DNA from: JADKAV01 sp041393775
GTDB taxonomy: Bacteria; Actinomycetota; Actinomycetes; S36-B12; UBA10799
Length of the DNA stretch: 64,000 bases
Direction: 5' to 3'
NCBI GenBank assembly: GCA_041393775.1
Contig: JAWKJM010000005.1
Span: forward strand, 186,001 to 250,000
The notes beneath the pieces are model-generated. The model made no database searches and was not told the DNA's origin. It was given only the letters and a program-made list of their open reading frames with translations. Made by a program: the position numbers and the translations under genes. Numbering within the stretch: position 1 is the first letter of the stretch; each line of letters begins with the position of its first letter. Below, piece by piece: positions 18,046-26,595 of this stretch.

Positions 18046-19605
18046 TTACGAGTCGGCGGACATCTCCATGGGTGCCGACGTGCCAGGGGATGCGGTGTCC
18101 ATGCCGGGCATGTCGTGGTGGGGTGCTGAGCCTGCTGACTCGCCCGGTTTCACGATGACGAACTGGCCCATCACGCCGAGATCCTCATGCAGCAACAGGT
18201 GGCAGTGGAACATGTACGGCCATCGGCGGTTCGTGTAGTCGGTGAATCTGACCAATATCCGCACGGTTGTGCGGGGGGCGACGTACACAGTGTCCTTGTA
18301 GCCGGCGAACTGAGCCGGGGGTGGCCGTCCGTCCATCGACAGTATCCGGAATTGCACATCATGAACGTGGAAGTTGTGCGGCTGCGGATCCTGGTTGGTC
18401 ACCTCCCAGATCTCCGTTTGGTCGAGGGGGACTGCCATGTCGATGCGATTCATGTCCATGGGCCGTCCATTGATCGCCAAACCCTCGATGCCGAACCTGC
18501 GTGTCTGCACGCTCTGGGCGGGATCCGGGTCCGGCACGTCCGTCAAGGTTGCCGCTAGGGCCGGCGATGGGCGCAACGTCTGCGCTGCCCGCAGTTGCAC
18601 CACGGTGAATGTGCCGGGACTGTACAGGGAGTCGCGCACTGTTCCCAGGTCCGGTGCGGTGCTGTTCAACGAGACCGACTCTCCGGGGGTCATCCTGACC
18701 ACGATCTCGGCGCGCTCCGCGGGCGACAGTTGAACACGCTGCGCGGACACGGGTGCGCCCAGGAGCCCGCCGTCGGAGGCCACGATGTCGAATGTGCGGT
18801 CGTCGTCGAAACCAAAGTTGTAGATCCGTGCGTTCGATGCGTTGAGCAGACGCAGTCTCACTGCTTCGGTCTCGACCGGGAGATAGGTGCCAACGCTGCC
18901 GTTCGTGACGATGGTGTCGCCCAGGAAGCCGGTAGACGGCCCGGCACGGGGATCGACGATGAGTTGACCGTCGGAGGTGAAGCTCTTGTCCTGAACGATC
19001 ACTGGCACGTCGTCGACCCCGTATTCGGAGGGGAGTCCGACGTCCGGGGCGTCAGGGTCGTCGATGATGAGCATCCCGGCCATGCCCCGGTAGACCTGTT
19101 GGGCCGTTTCGCCGTGGGGATGGGAGTGATACCAAAGGGTGGCAGCCGGCTGTCTCACCTGCCAGTGGGGACGCCAGGTCTGGCCAGGCTGGATCATCTG
19201 GTGGGGGCCGCCGTCCATACGGGCGGGGATGTGCATGCCGTGCCAATGCAAGGTGGTCATCTCGTCGAGCGAGTTGGTCACCTCAGCCCGCACTCGCTCG
19301 CCTCTCGACATCCGCAGGGTGGGCCCCAGGTAGTCGCCGTTGATGCCGATGGTGTCGGCCATCTGACCCCTGCCGAAGTCGCTTTCGGCAAGGTGCACGG
19401 ACAGCGGGAACACTGTGGTGTCGTCATCGGCCGTGGTGCCCGTCTCCAGCGGCGGGATCGGCAACTCGTTGCTCGGTGGCACGTCATGGATGGTCACCGA
19501 ACTGGTGCCGGGTGCCCCACAACCCGCGGCTAGGAGGGCAACCATCACCGCGGCGGCGCCTCCCACTCGAAATCTGCCCACCTGCATCTCCAAGGTCCCC
19601 GTCAC
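18046..19605 (-). CDS. Multicopper oxidase, lipoprotein (CueO/copper-resistance type)
   Basis: This is a cupredoxin-type oxidase that probably oxidises Cu(I) or organic substrates outside the cell. The 519-residue product has a lipobox LAAGC (lipidated Cys about 29), so it should be membrane-anchored. The copper ligands are complete: HWHG, WYHSHPHG, HNFHVHD and the type 1/type 3 segment HCHLLLHEDLGVM. The last 25 residues are rich in Met and His, as in copper-tolerance oxidases. GTG 19605 has TACCGT 8 nt upstream (19614-19619) and may be leaderless; ATG 19587 is an alternative start. It faces the HNH gene tail to tail and diverges from ftsZ. No other copper gene adjoins it, though a CsoR-type operator lies near 36880. 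Confidence 0.88.
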   Translation of the reverse strand: MTGTLEMQVGRFRVGGAAAVMVALLAAGCGAPGTSSVTIHDVPPSNELPIPPLETGTTADDDTTVFPLSVHLAESDFGRGQMADTIGINGDYLGPTLRMSRGERVRAEVTNSLDEMTTLHWHGMHIPARMDGGPHQMIQPGQTWRPHWQVRQPAATLWYHSHPHGETAQQVYRGMAGMLIIDDPDAPDVGLPSEYGVDDVPVIVQDKSFTSDGQLIVDPRAGPSTGFLGDTIVTNGSVGTYLPVETEAVRLRLLNASNARIYNFGFDDDRTFDIVASDGGLLGAPVSAQRVQLSPAERAEIVVRMTPGESVSLNSTAPDLGTVRDSLYSPGTFTVVQLRAAQTLRPSPALAATLTDVPDPDPAQSVQTRRFGIEGLAINGRPMDMNRIDMAVPLDQTEIWEVTNQDPQPHNFHVHDVQFRILSMDGRPPPAQFAGYKDTVYVAPRTTVRILVRFTDYTNRRWPYMFHCHLLLHEDLGVMGQFVIVKPGESAGSAPHHDMPGMDTASPGTSAPMEMSADS

Positions 19606-19873
19606 TGTTCCGCACGGTAGCGCTGGTGGGGCGCTGTGTGGAATCCACCCGACGATCCGTGGTGCCCCGCTCGACCATGACGTCCTGGAGGCATGACCAT
19701 CAACCTCAGATCGACCCTGAGACCTCGTCCGATTTCAGCGGTTGTCGGCGGTGAAAACGCCTGAGATCACGGGGGATGAAAGAAAAATGGTCCTCAGTTT
19801 GGGAGAGTTGCTTGCAGTTGCCCGATCCCGTACTAGTCTCCTTCTCAGAGCCCGCACAGGGGGTCGGAATAAG

Positions 19874-19886
19874 CCTCAAGTTGAGG
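19874..19886. repeat. Inverted repeat CCTCAA-G-TTGAGG in the ftsZ leader
   Basis: A perfect 6-bp inverted repeat around one base (CCTCAAGTTGAGG) lies about 160 bp before the ftsZ start. It shares the GTTGAG/CTCAAC core with the second repeat at 19981-20003. A protein operator or an RNA hairpin are both possible. Confidence 0.5.
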
Positions 19887-19980
19887 TTCACGGCGGTCCA
19901 TGCGGCTACTTCCCCCGCCGGTCTGTGAGGACTGGAACCCCAACAGTGTTGTGATGCGCTGTGCGTCACTGCCCTGCTGC

Positions 19981-20003
19981 TTCAAGTTGGACCTCAACCT
20001 GAA
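19981..20003. repeat. Inverted repeat TTCAAGTTG-N5-CAACCTGAA in the ftsZ leader
   Basis: Two 9-bp arms match at 8 of 9 positions around a 5-bp centre, 43 bp before the ftsZ start codon. Transcribed, they would form a hairpin close to the ribosome binding site AAAGGA. Their core resembles the repeat at 19874-19886. Confidence 0.5.
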
Positions 20004-20045
20004 GTAGACCCGACACGTGTCCGTTTGACCATGAAAGGAACTCTG

Positions 20046-21212
20046 GTGGCCGCACCCCAGAACTACCTCGCAGTAATCAAAGTTGTTGGTATCGGCGGCG
20101 GCGGCGTCAACGCCGTGAACCGCATGATCGAATTCGGGCTGAAAGGCGTCGAGTTCATTGCCGTGAACACCGACGCCCAGGCCCTGTTGATGTCCGACGC
20201 CGATGTGAAGCTCGACATCGGTCGTGAACTCACCCGCGGTCTCGGCGCCGGGGCCGACCCGGAGGTCGGGCGACAGGCGGCCGAGGACCACGCGGAGGAG
20301 ATCGCGGAGGTTCTGCGCGGAGCCGACATGGTCTTCGTGACTGCGGGCGAGGGCGGTGGCACCGGCACCGGTGGTGCCCCCGTCGTGGCCCGGATCGCCA
20401 AGGAACTCGGCGCGCTGACCATCGGCGTGGTCACCCGGCCGTTCATGTTCGAGGGCCGTCGCCGGGCCACGCAGGCGGAGAGCGGCATCGACTCGCTGCG
20501 CGAGAGCGTCGACACCCTGATCGTCATCCCGAACGACCGACTGCTCGCCCTGGCCGACCGCACGATCTCGATGATCGACGCCTTCAAGCAAGCGGACCAG
20601 GTTCTTCTGCAGGGCGTGTCCGGCATCACCGACCTGATTACGACGCCCGGGTTGATCAACCTCGACTTCGCGGACGTCAAGAGTGTGATGTCGGGTGCCG
20701 GTTCGGCCCTGATGGGGATCGGCTCGGCCCGCGGCGACGAGCGGTCGCAGGTCGCCGCCGAGATGGCCATCTCCTCGCCGTTGCTGGAGGCGAGCATCGA
20801 GGGCGCGCACGGCGTTCTACTGAGTGTCGCCGGCGGCGCCGATCTGGGCTTGCACGAGATCACCGAAGCTGCCCGGCTGGTGTCCGATGCCGCCCACCCG
20901 GAGGCGAACATCATCTTCGGCACGGTCATCGACGACACCCTCGGCGACGAGGTCCGGGTCACGGTGATCGCCGCCGGCTTCGACGGAGGTGCGCCACTGC
21001 CGCGTCTTGCCACCCCGAATCGGGCGGCGCTGACCGAAGGCTTCGTGTCCGAGGCCACTCTGCCCGTCGAGCGGGAGTCGGTGGATCTCACAGGTGGTTC
21101 GGATCAGGTCGGACGCCCGCTGGCGCCGGCCACGCGGGCGGTCTCGTTCGAAGAGTCACCGGCTGGTTCCACGGACTCCGACGACTTGGACGTCCCCGAC
21201 TTCCTGAAGTGA
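20046..21212 (+). CDS. ftsZ: Cell division protein FtsZ
   Basis: FtsZ is the tubulin-like GTPase that forms the division ring. I start it at GTG 20046, which gives the conserved actinobacterial opening VAAPQNYLAVIKVVGIGGGG and has AAAGGA 7 nt upstream; the frame is open for a few more codons but nothing supports an earlier start. The 388-residue product has the GTP signature GGGTGTGG at 103-110, the T7 loop NLDFADVKS and the C-terminal peptide DDLDVPDFLK that binds SepF. The linker before it is about 60 residues. The stop overlaps pgeF (GTGA). Confidence 0.97.
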   Translation: MAAPQNYLAVIKVVGIGGGGVNAVNRMIEFGLKGVEFIAVNTDAQALLMSDADVKLDIGRELTRGLGAGADPEVGRQAAEDHAEEIAEVLRGADMVFVTAGEGGGTGTGGAPVVARIAKELGALTIGVVTRPFMFEGRRRATQAESGIDSLRESVDTLIVIPNDRLLALADRTISMIDAFKQADQVLLQGVSGITDLITTPGLINLDFADVKSVMSGAGSALMGIGSARGDERSQVAAEMAISSPLLEASIEGAHGVLLSVAGGADLGLHEITEAARLVSDAAHPEANIIFGTVIDDTLGDEVRVTVIAAGFDGGAPLPRLATPNRAALTEGFVSEATLPVERESVDLTGGSDQVGRPLAPATRAVSFEESPAGSTDSDDLDVPDFLK

Positions 21213-21916
21213 CCTCAGGCACTCTGCATGACGCCTCCTGGCTGGTCACCGATCGCACGGTCGGCGCCAGTCAGGGGGCGTTCGCATTCAACAACCTGGC
21301 GGTGCACGTCGGTGACGATCCCGATGCTGTCACAGTCAACCGAGCCGCGCTTGGGCGAGCACTGGGCGTCCCGGCAGTCGTCTTCGCCCGGGCGGCGCAC
21401 GGTCGTGATGTGGCGTACGTCGAAGCAGTCACTGCCGACGTGGAGGGGGTGGACGGCCTGTTCACCGACAGGACCGATGTGGCGATCGCCGCGCAGGGCG
21501 CTGACTGCGTGATGGTGGGGGTCTGCACCGCAGATGGCTGGATCGCTGCGGTCCACTGCGGCTGGCGGGGCCTGGTGGTGGGTGTCGTGCCGGCCACCTT
21601 GCGGGCGTTGACCGTAGCCGGGGCGGCCCTCCAGGGCGCCGTCGCGCACCTCGGTCCCAGCATCTGCGGCAAGTGCTACAAGGTCGACGACCGGAGAGCG
21701 GCAGAGGTGGCGCACGCCGCACCCGCAGCGGTGGTGACCATGGGTAGCCAGCGGGGCGTCGACGTCCGTGTGGGCGTGCTCGAACAGTTGCGCGCTGCCG
21801 GTGTGAACGCCACGTGGGACCCTCGCTGCACCGCAGAGGATCCACGTCTGTATTCCCATCGCCGCGACGGCGTAACGGGTCGGCAGGCGCTCGCGATCGT
21901 CAGGAGGCCGGCGTGA
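21209..21916 (+). CDS. pgeF: Purine nucleoside phosphorylase-type laccase-domain protein (PgeF/YfiH family)
   Basis: This is a family of cytoplasmic multi-copper-like fold proteins; members act as purine nucleoside phosphorylase/deaminase or, as YfiH/PgeF, edit muropeptide precursors carrying L-Ser. The 235-residue product keeps the metal-site residues in AAHGRDV, GADCVMV and HCGWRG plus the late motif LGPSICGKCY. It sits in its normal place between ftsZ and yggS and is coupled to both by 4-bp overlaps. Confidence 0.88.
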   Translation: MTSGTLHDASWLVTDRTVGASQGAFAFNNLAVHVGDDPDAVTVNRAALGRALGVPAVVFARAAHGRDVAYVEAVTADVEGVDGLFTDRTDVAIAAQGADCVMVGVCTADGWIAAVHCGWRGLVVGVVPATLRALTVAGAALQGAVAHLGPSICGKCYKVDDRRAAEVAHAAPAAVVTMGSQRGVDVRVGVLEQLRAAGVNATWDPRCTAEDPRLYSHRRDGVTGRQALAIVRRPA

Positions 21917-22656
21917 CCGACCAGCGCACATCCCAACTGGCCTCGAATCTCGCTGCTGTCCGTGACCGGATCGCCCGGGCCTGTGAGGCGGCCGGTCGCC
22001 CGCCAGCCCAGTTGATCGTGGTCACCAAGTTCTTCGGCTCCGATGACGTGCGCAGACTGGCGGGGCTCGGCGTCACGGATGTGGGGGAGAACCGCGATCA
22101 GGAGGCAGCGCCCAAGCACGCGGAGTGCGCAGACCTGGGCCTGAAGTGGCACTTCATCGGGCAACTGCAATCCAACAAGGCCAAGTCCGTCGTGGGGTAC
22201 GCCGACCTCGTCCACACCGTGGATCGCCCCAGCATTGTGCGTGCCCTCGACAAGGCAGCGGTGGCCAGGGACATACGACAAGACGTTCTGATCCAGGTCA
22301 ATCTGGATCCAGATCCCCGTGTTGAGCGCGGCGGGGTGCCCCCTGCGCAACTGCGCGACCTGCTCGGCCGGGTGACGACGGCCCGCGCGCTGCGATTGCG
22401 CGGCGTGATGGGGGTTGCGCCCCTGGGGGAGGACCCCGCGCCCGCGTTCGCGCTACTGGCGGACATGTCGGGGCTGGTCCGCAGCCAGGTTGCGGATGCC
22501 GACGTGATTTCGGCGGGAATGAGTTCGGATTTGGAGGTGGCCGTGTCCCATGGCGCGACACACCTCCGGATCGGCACGGCTGTCATGGGCAGCCGGCCGA
22601 ACGTCAGGTACCGTCCTACTAAGGGCGGGACGCACAACGAAGGAGATGCGCAGTGA
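21913..22656 (+). CDS. PLP homeostasis protein YggS (PLPBP)
   Basis: This pyridoxal-phosphate-binding protein has a TIM-barrel fold and helps keep vitamin B6 and amino acid pools balanced. I start it at GTG 21913, with AGGAGG 5 nt upstream, overlapping the pgeF stop. The 247-residue product has the PLP lysine at K39 (VVTKFF), the VGENRDQE segment, WHFIGQLQSNKAK and the late GMSSDLEVAVSHGATHLRIG phosphate-binding block. The stop overlaps sepF. Confidence 0.93.
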   Translation: MTDQRTSQLASNLAAVRDRIARACEAAGRPPAQLIVVTKFFGSDDVRRLAGLGVTDVGENRDQEAAPKHAECADLGLKWHFIGQLQSNKAKSVVGYADLVHTVDRPSIVRALDKAAVARDIRQDVLIQVNLDPDPRVERGGVPPAQLRDLLGRVTTARALRLRGVMGVAPLGEDPAPAFALLADMSGLVRSQVADADVISAGMSSDLEVAVSHGATHLRIGTAVMGSRPNVRYRPTKGGTHNEGDAQ

Positions 22657-23105
22657 GCAACTTGCGCCAGAAGGTTGCCGTGTACCTCGGGCTCACCGAG
22701 GAAGACTACGGATTCGAGTACGACGAGCAGCAGGACCGGGACGACCACCGGGATGACCACAGAGCGTCCGCACGCCGTGACATCGGGGTTGAGCAGCACT
22801 CCACGCCGTCGTTCGCGCCGAAGTCCACGCCAAGGCGCATAGAGGCCGCCTACGACGTGGTGCGGATGTCGCCGTCGGCATACGCGGACGTCAGGTCCAT
22901 CGGTGAGGCTTTCCGGGCCGGCGACGTGATCTCGATGGACCTGTCGGGGCTCACCGCGGATGACGCGAAGCGGATGATCGACTTCGCGTCGGGTCTGACG
23001 TTCGGTCTGCAGGGCGCGATCGAGCGGGTGGGTGGCAAGGTCTTCCTGCTCACACCGAAGGGTGTCGAGGTCACCAGCTCGGTGCGCGCCAGCCTGATCT
23101 CCTGA
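22653..23105 (+). CDS. sepF: Cell division protein SepF
   Basis: SepF anchors FtsZ filaments to the membrane in bacteria lacking FtsA. The 150-residue product has an amphipathic N-terminus (SNLRQKVAVYLGL), a charged linker rich in Asp/Arg/His and the dimerising SepF domain from about residue 65 (VVRMSPSAYADVRSIGEAFRAG). GTG 22653 has AGGAG 7 nt upstream and overlaps the yggS stop. No ftsA is present, consistent with SepF as the FtsZ anchor. Confidence 0.95.
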   Translation: MSNLRQKVAVYLGLTEEDYGFEYDEQQDRDDHRDDHRASARRDIGVEQHSTPSFAPKSTPRRIEAAYDVVRMSPSAYADVRSIGEAFRAGDVISMDLSGLTADDAKRMIDFASGLTFGLQGAIERVGGKVFLLTPKGVEVTSSVRASLIS

Positions 23106-23114
23106 GGCGCCTGC

Positions 23115-23399
23115 GTGAGCCCTGTCGCCAGCGTCATCGTCAATGTCCTGTGGTTGTACCTGCTGGTCCTGATCGGACGGCTGGTCTTCGACATTGTCCA
23201 GATGCTGGCACGGGACTGGAAGCCCAAGGGGTTCGTGCTGATCGTCGCCGAGATCATCTACACCCTCACGGACCCGCCCTTGCGTGCACTGCGGCGCGTG
23301 ATCCCGCCGCTGCGGTTCGGGGGAATCTCGCTGGACGTGGCCTTCCTCGTACTCTTCATCGGACTGCAGATCCTGATCGCAGTCATCGCCCGGTTCTGA
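23115..23399 (+). CDS. YggT family membrane protein
   Basis: This 94-residue protein has two hydrophobic segments (about 5-25 and 70-92) with the conserved loop DPPLRALRRVIPPLRFGGISLDVAF between them. Its function is unresolved; the family sits beside sepF and divIVA in most actinobacteria and may link to osmotic or division processes. It ends 11 bp from the convergent ileS stop. The divIVA gene expected next is absent. Confidence 0.9.
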   Translation: MSPVASVIVNVLWLYLLVLIGRLVFDIVQMLARDWKPKGFVLIVAEIIYTLTDPPLRALRRVIPPLRFGGISLDVAFLVLFIGLQILIAVIARF

Positions 23400-23410
23400 C
23401 CGGGACGGCC

Positions 23411-26400
23411 TCAGCGCCGCTGCAGGTGGAGCATCAGATCGGGATCGGCGATGTGCTCGGCGTCCGGGTGCTCTGATCGTTCCACGGCGACGGCGAGGAC
23501 CTCGTCGGCGATGAGGCCTCCGTGCCGAACGAAGGCGGCGGCAACCCGTTCATCGGTCGATTCCCAGCGCACGCGGACCCGGTCGGTCACCTCGAACCCC
23601 GCATCCTTGCGTGCTTGTTGCAGGGCCCTGACCACGTCCCGGGCGGTGCCGAGAACCAGCAGGTCCTCAGTCAGGTGCAAGTCGAGGGCCAGGGATTCCC
23701 CTCCGGCACTGGCGACCGCCCACCCCTCCTCCGGCACCTCGGTCACAATGACCTCGTCCTGCGTGAGGTTGATCAACTCTCCTTCAACCTCTACCTGAGC
23801 CTTACCCTCTCGCAGTGCCGCGGCCAGGGCGACCGGATCAGCCTCGGCGATGGCCTTGGCGACCTGTGGGGTGCCCTTGCCGAAGCGTTTGCCCAGGCTG
23901 CGGAAGTTCGGCTTGAGGCTGACATGGATCAGCGCCTCAGCATCGGACAGTGATTCCAGCGACACAACGTTGAGTTCCTCGGCGATCTGGGCACGTGCCT
24001 GCTCGCTGAGGCCTGCCCACTGTTGTGCGGCAACCAGTGCCCGCGACAACGGCTGCCGGATCTTCACCCCGGACTGTGCACGGGCGGCCCGGCCGAGTTC
24101 GACGAGTCGGCGGACCAGTGACATCTGGATCTCGAGGTCATCGTCCACCGACGCGGGGTCGAACGCGGGCCACGAGGCGAGATGGACACTGTCGACCTCC
24201 TCGCTGCCGGCGAAGAGATCCTGCCACAGCCGTTCGGTCACGAACGGGGTGAACGGGGCCATCATCAGTACCGTCGCTCGCAGGCAACTGTGCAGCGTCG
24301 ACAGCGCAGCGGGGTCGCCCTCCCAGAAGCGTCGTCGTGAGCGACGCACGTACCAGTTGGAGAGGTCGTCGATGAGTTCGGCGATGAGTCGGCCGGCGGT
24401 CTGTGAGTCGAAGACCTGCAGTGCTGCATCCACATCCCGTACGGTGGCGTGGGTCCGCGAAAGCGCCCAACGGTCCATCATGGTGGTTTCGCCGGGCGAC
24501 TGACCGGGTGACCAATCCGACAGGCCACCGTAGAGCGACTGGAACGAAGCCGTACTCCACAGCGTGGACAGGACCTTGCTGACGACCTCCTGCAGAGCCT
24601 CGGCGCTGACCCGCCGGGCCTGCCAGGGTGAGCCGGAGGCGAGCATGAACCAGCGCAGTGCGTCCGCGCCCTGCGCGTCCATCAGCGGGATCGGTTCCAG
24701 CACGTTGCCGAGATGCTTGCTCATCTTGCGTCCCTCGGCGTCCAGGATGTGCCCCAGGCACAGCACGTTGCGGTACGAGGACTGGCCGGTGACGAGTGTG
24801 CCGACAGCCATGAGCGTGTAGAACCAACCGCGGGTCTGGTCGATCGCCTCACAGATGAAGTCCGCGGGATAGGAACGCTGGAACTCCTCGGCATTGTGGT
24901 TCGGGTACCCGAACTGGGCGAACGGCATCGCGCCGGAGTCGTACCAGCAATCGATGACCTCGGGGACCCTGCTGGCCGTCTGCCCGCAAGTGGGACAGGC
25001 GAAGGTGATCTCGTCGACGAACGGCCGGTGCGGATCGATGTCGGACACGTCGCGGCCGGCGAGTTGAGACAACTCTGCGCGCGAGGCCACCGCCGTGAGA
25101 TGGTCGGACTCACAGCGCCAGATCGGCAGCGGGGTACCCCAGTACCGCGAGCGGGACAGCGCCCAGTCGATGTTGTTGCGCAGCCAGTCGCCGTATCGGC
25201 CCCACTTGATCGTCTCGGGGAACCAGTTGGTGGCCTCGTTCTGTGCAAGCAACTGGTCCTTGGCCGCAGTCGTCCGGATGTACCAGGACGGCATGGCGTA
25301 GTAGATCAGAGGCGTATGGCAGCGCCAGCAGTGCGGATATGCGTGCTCGTACGGAACCCGCTTGAACAGCAACCCGCGCGCGGCCATGTCCGCCACCAGC
25401 GCCTCGTCCGCGTGCTTGAAGAACTGTCCACCGACCATCGGCACGTCCGCGGCGAAAGTCCCGTCGGCCTGAACGGGATTGACCACGGGCAGGTTGTAGG
25501 TCCGACAGACCGCCAGGTCGTCGGGGCCGAAGGCGGGCGCCAGGTGCACGATGCCGGACCCGTCTGTAGTGGTCACGAAATCGCCGAGCAGCACGTAGTG
25601 TGCGTCCGGGATCTCGATGAGTTCGAACGGCCGCTGGTACCGCACGCCTTCGAGATCACGTCCGCTCATCCTGTCGAGCACCTCGGCATCCTCACCGAGC
25701 GTGGCTGCCAGCAGTTCCTCCGCCACCACGAACGTCGAGTCGCCGGCACGCGCCACGACGTACATCGCGTCCGGCGACACGGCGACGGCGGTGTTGGAGA
25801 CCAGTGTCCACGGCGTGGTGGTCCACACCAGCAACTGCAGACCGGGGAAGCGTTCGGCCAGGTCGCCGCCGAGGACCGGACATGCGACGAAGACCGAGGG
25901 GTCCACGATCGTCTCGTACCCCTGGGCGAGTTCGTGATCGCTGAGGGTGGTGCCGCACCGCGGGCAGTACGGCGAGACGCGGTGGTCCTGCTCCAGCAGA
26001 CCCTCGTCGAAGATCGTCTTCAGGGACCACCAGACGCTGTCGATGTAGTCCGGCGACATGGTCCAGTACGCCTGGTCCATGTCCACCCAGTACCCCATCC
26101 GGGCGGTCATCTCCGAGAATGCGTCGACATGGCGCAGAACGGATTCCCGGCACTTCTCGTTGAACTCGGCGATGCCGTAGGCCTCGATGTCGGGTTTGCC
26201 GTTGAAGCCGAGTTCCCGCTCCACTGCGAGCTCCACCGGCAGCCCGTGGCAGTCCCAGCCGGCTTTGCGCGGGACGTGATAGCCCTTCATGGTGCGGTAT
26301 CGCGGGTAGACGTCCTTGAACACCCGCGCTTCGACGTGGTGCACGCCCGGGGTCCCGTTGGCCGTCGGAGGTCCCTCATAGAACGTCCACTGCGGACCGC

Positions 26401-26509
26401 CGTCGGTCTGGCGCAGCGAGCGGTGGAACACGTCGTTGGCCTGCCAGAACTCGATGATCTCGCGTTCCATCGACGGCAGGTCGATCTTCGGGGGCACCGA
26501 GCGGTACAT
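23411..26509 (-). CDS. ileS: Isoleucyl-tRNA synthetase, type 2, with altered HIGH motif (GVHH)
   Basis: This class I synthetase charges tRNA-Ile. I start it at ATG 26509 (MYRSVPPKIDLP), with AAGAAGGA 7 nt upstream; an in-frame upstream ATG lacks support. The 1032-residue length and the LPVELAVERELG segment fit the eukaryote-like type 2 IleRS. The HIGH motif reads G55-V-H-H58, with the first and third residues exchanged. KMSKH is at 595-599, and CPRC and CPTC pairs suggest zinc sites. The insert of about 200 residues between the HIGH region and KMSKH carries the editing domain. Only about 90 bp separate it from the divergent DUF167 gene, so there is no room for a T-box leader. Confidence 0.95.
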   Translation of the reverse strand: MYRSVPPKIDLPSMEREIIEFWQANDVFHRSLRQTDGGPQWTFYEGPPTANGTPGVHHVEARVFKDVYPRYRTMKGYHVPRKAGWDCHGLPVELAVERELGFNGKPDIEAYGIAEFNEKCRESVLRHVDAFSEMTARMGYWVDMDQAYWTMSPDYIDSVWWSLKTIFDEGLLEQDHRVSPYCPRCGTTLSDHELAQGYETIVDPSVFVACPVLGGDLAERFPGLQLLVWTTTPWTLVSNTAVAVSPDAMYVVARAGDSTFVVAEELLAATLGEDAEVLDRMSGRDLEGVRYQRPFELIEIPDAHYVLLGDFVTTTDGSGIVHLAPAFGPDDLAVCRTYNLPVVNPVQADGTFAADVPMVGGQFFKHADEALVADMAARGLLFKRVPYEHAYPHCWRCHTPLIYYAMPSWYIRTTAAKDQLLAQNEATNWFPETIKWGRYGDWLRNNIDWALSRSRYWGTPLPIWRCESDHLTAVASRAELSQLAGRDVSDIDPHRPFVDEITFACPTCGQTASRVPEVIDCWYDSGAMPFAQFGYPNHNAEEFQRSYPADFICEAIDQTRGWFYTLMAVGTLVTGQSSYRNVLCLGHILDAEGRKMSKHLGNVLEPIPLMDAQGADALRWFMLASGSPWQARRVSAEALQEVVSKVLSTLWSTASFQSLYGGLSDWSPGQSPGETTMMDRWALSRTHATVRDVDAALQVFDSQTAGRLIAELIDDLSNWYVRRSRRRFWEGDPAALSTLHSCLRATVLMMAPFTPFVTERLWQDLFAGSEEVDSVHLASWPAFDPASVDDDLEIQMSLVRRLVELGRAARAQSGVKIRQPLSRALVAAQQWAGLSEQARAQIAEELNVVSLESLSDAEALIHVSLKPNFRSLGKRFGKGTPQVAKAIAEADPVALAAALREGKAQVEVEGELINLTQDEVIVTEVPEEGWAVASAGGESLALDLHLTEDLLVLGTARDVVRALQQARKDAGFEVTDRVRVRWESTDERVAAAFVRHGGLIADEVLAVAVERSEHPDAEHIADPDLMLHLQRR

Positions 26510-26595
26510 TCCACATCCTTCTTCGCAGCATTCCCCTCGAGGGTAGCGAGAGTCCGGCACCGCGCATCCGCCCAGGCGGCGTAGCGTGTTTGGCT

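Larger units (their letters stand above)
19606..20045 (+). promoter_or_regulatory. ftsZ upstream region: promoter and two inverted repeats
   Basis: This 440-bp region lies between the divergent oxidase gene and ftsZ. A promoter-like pair TTGCTT (19808-19813) and TACTAG (19831-19836), or TTGCAG with TAGTCT (19834-19839), would leave a leader of about 200 nt. The leader holds two related inverted repeats, annotated separately. No open reading frame in it looks like a gene. Confidence 0.5.

Noticed and set aside
19874..19886. CCTCAAGTTGAGG as a SoxR operator
   Set aside because: SoxR sites of the CCTCAAGTTAACTTGAGG type have a longer spaced palindrome and lie between the -35 and -10; here the centre is one base and the site is downstream of the likely promoter.
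26510..26595. A T-box leader for ileS
   Set aside because: Only about 86 bp lie between ileS and the divergent gene, too short, and no T-box core sequence is seen.
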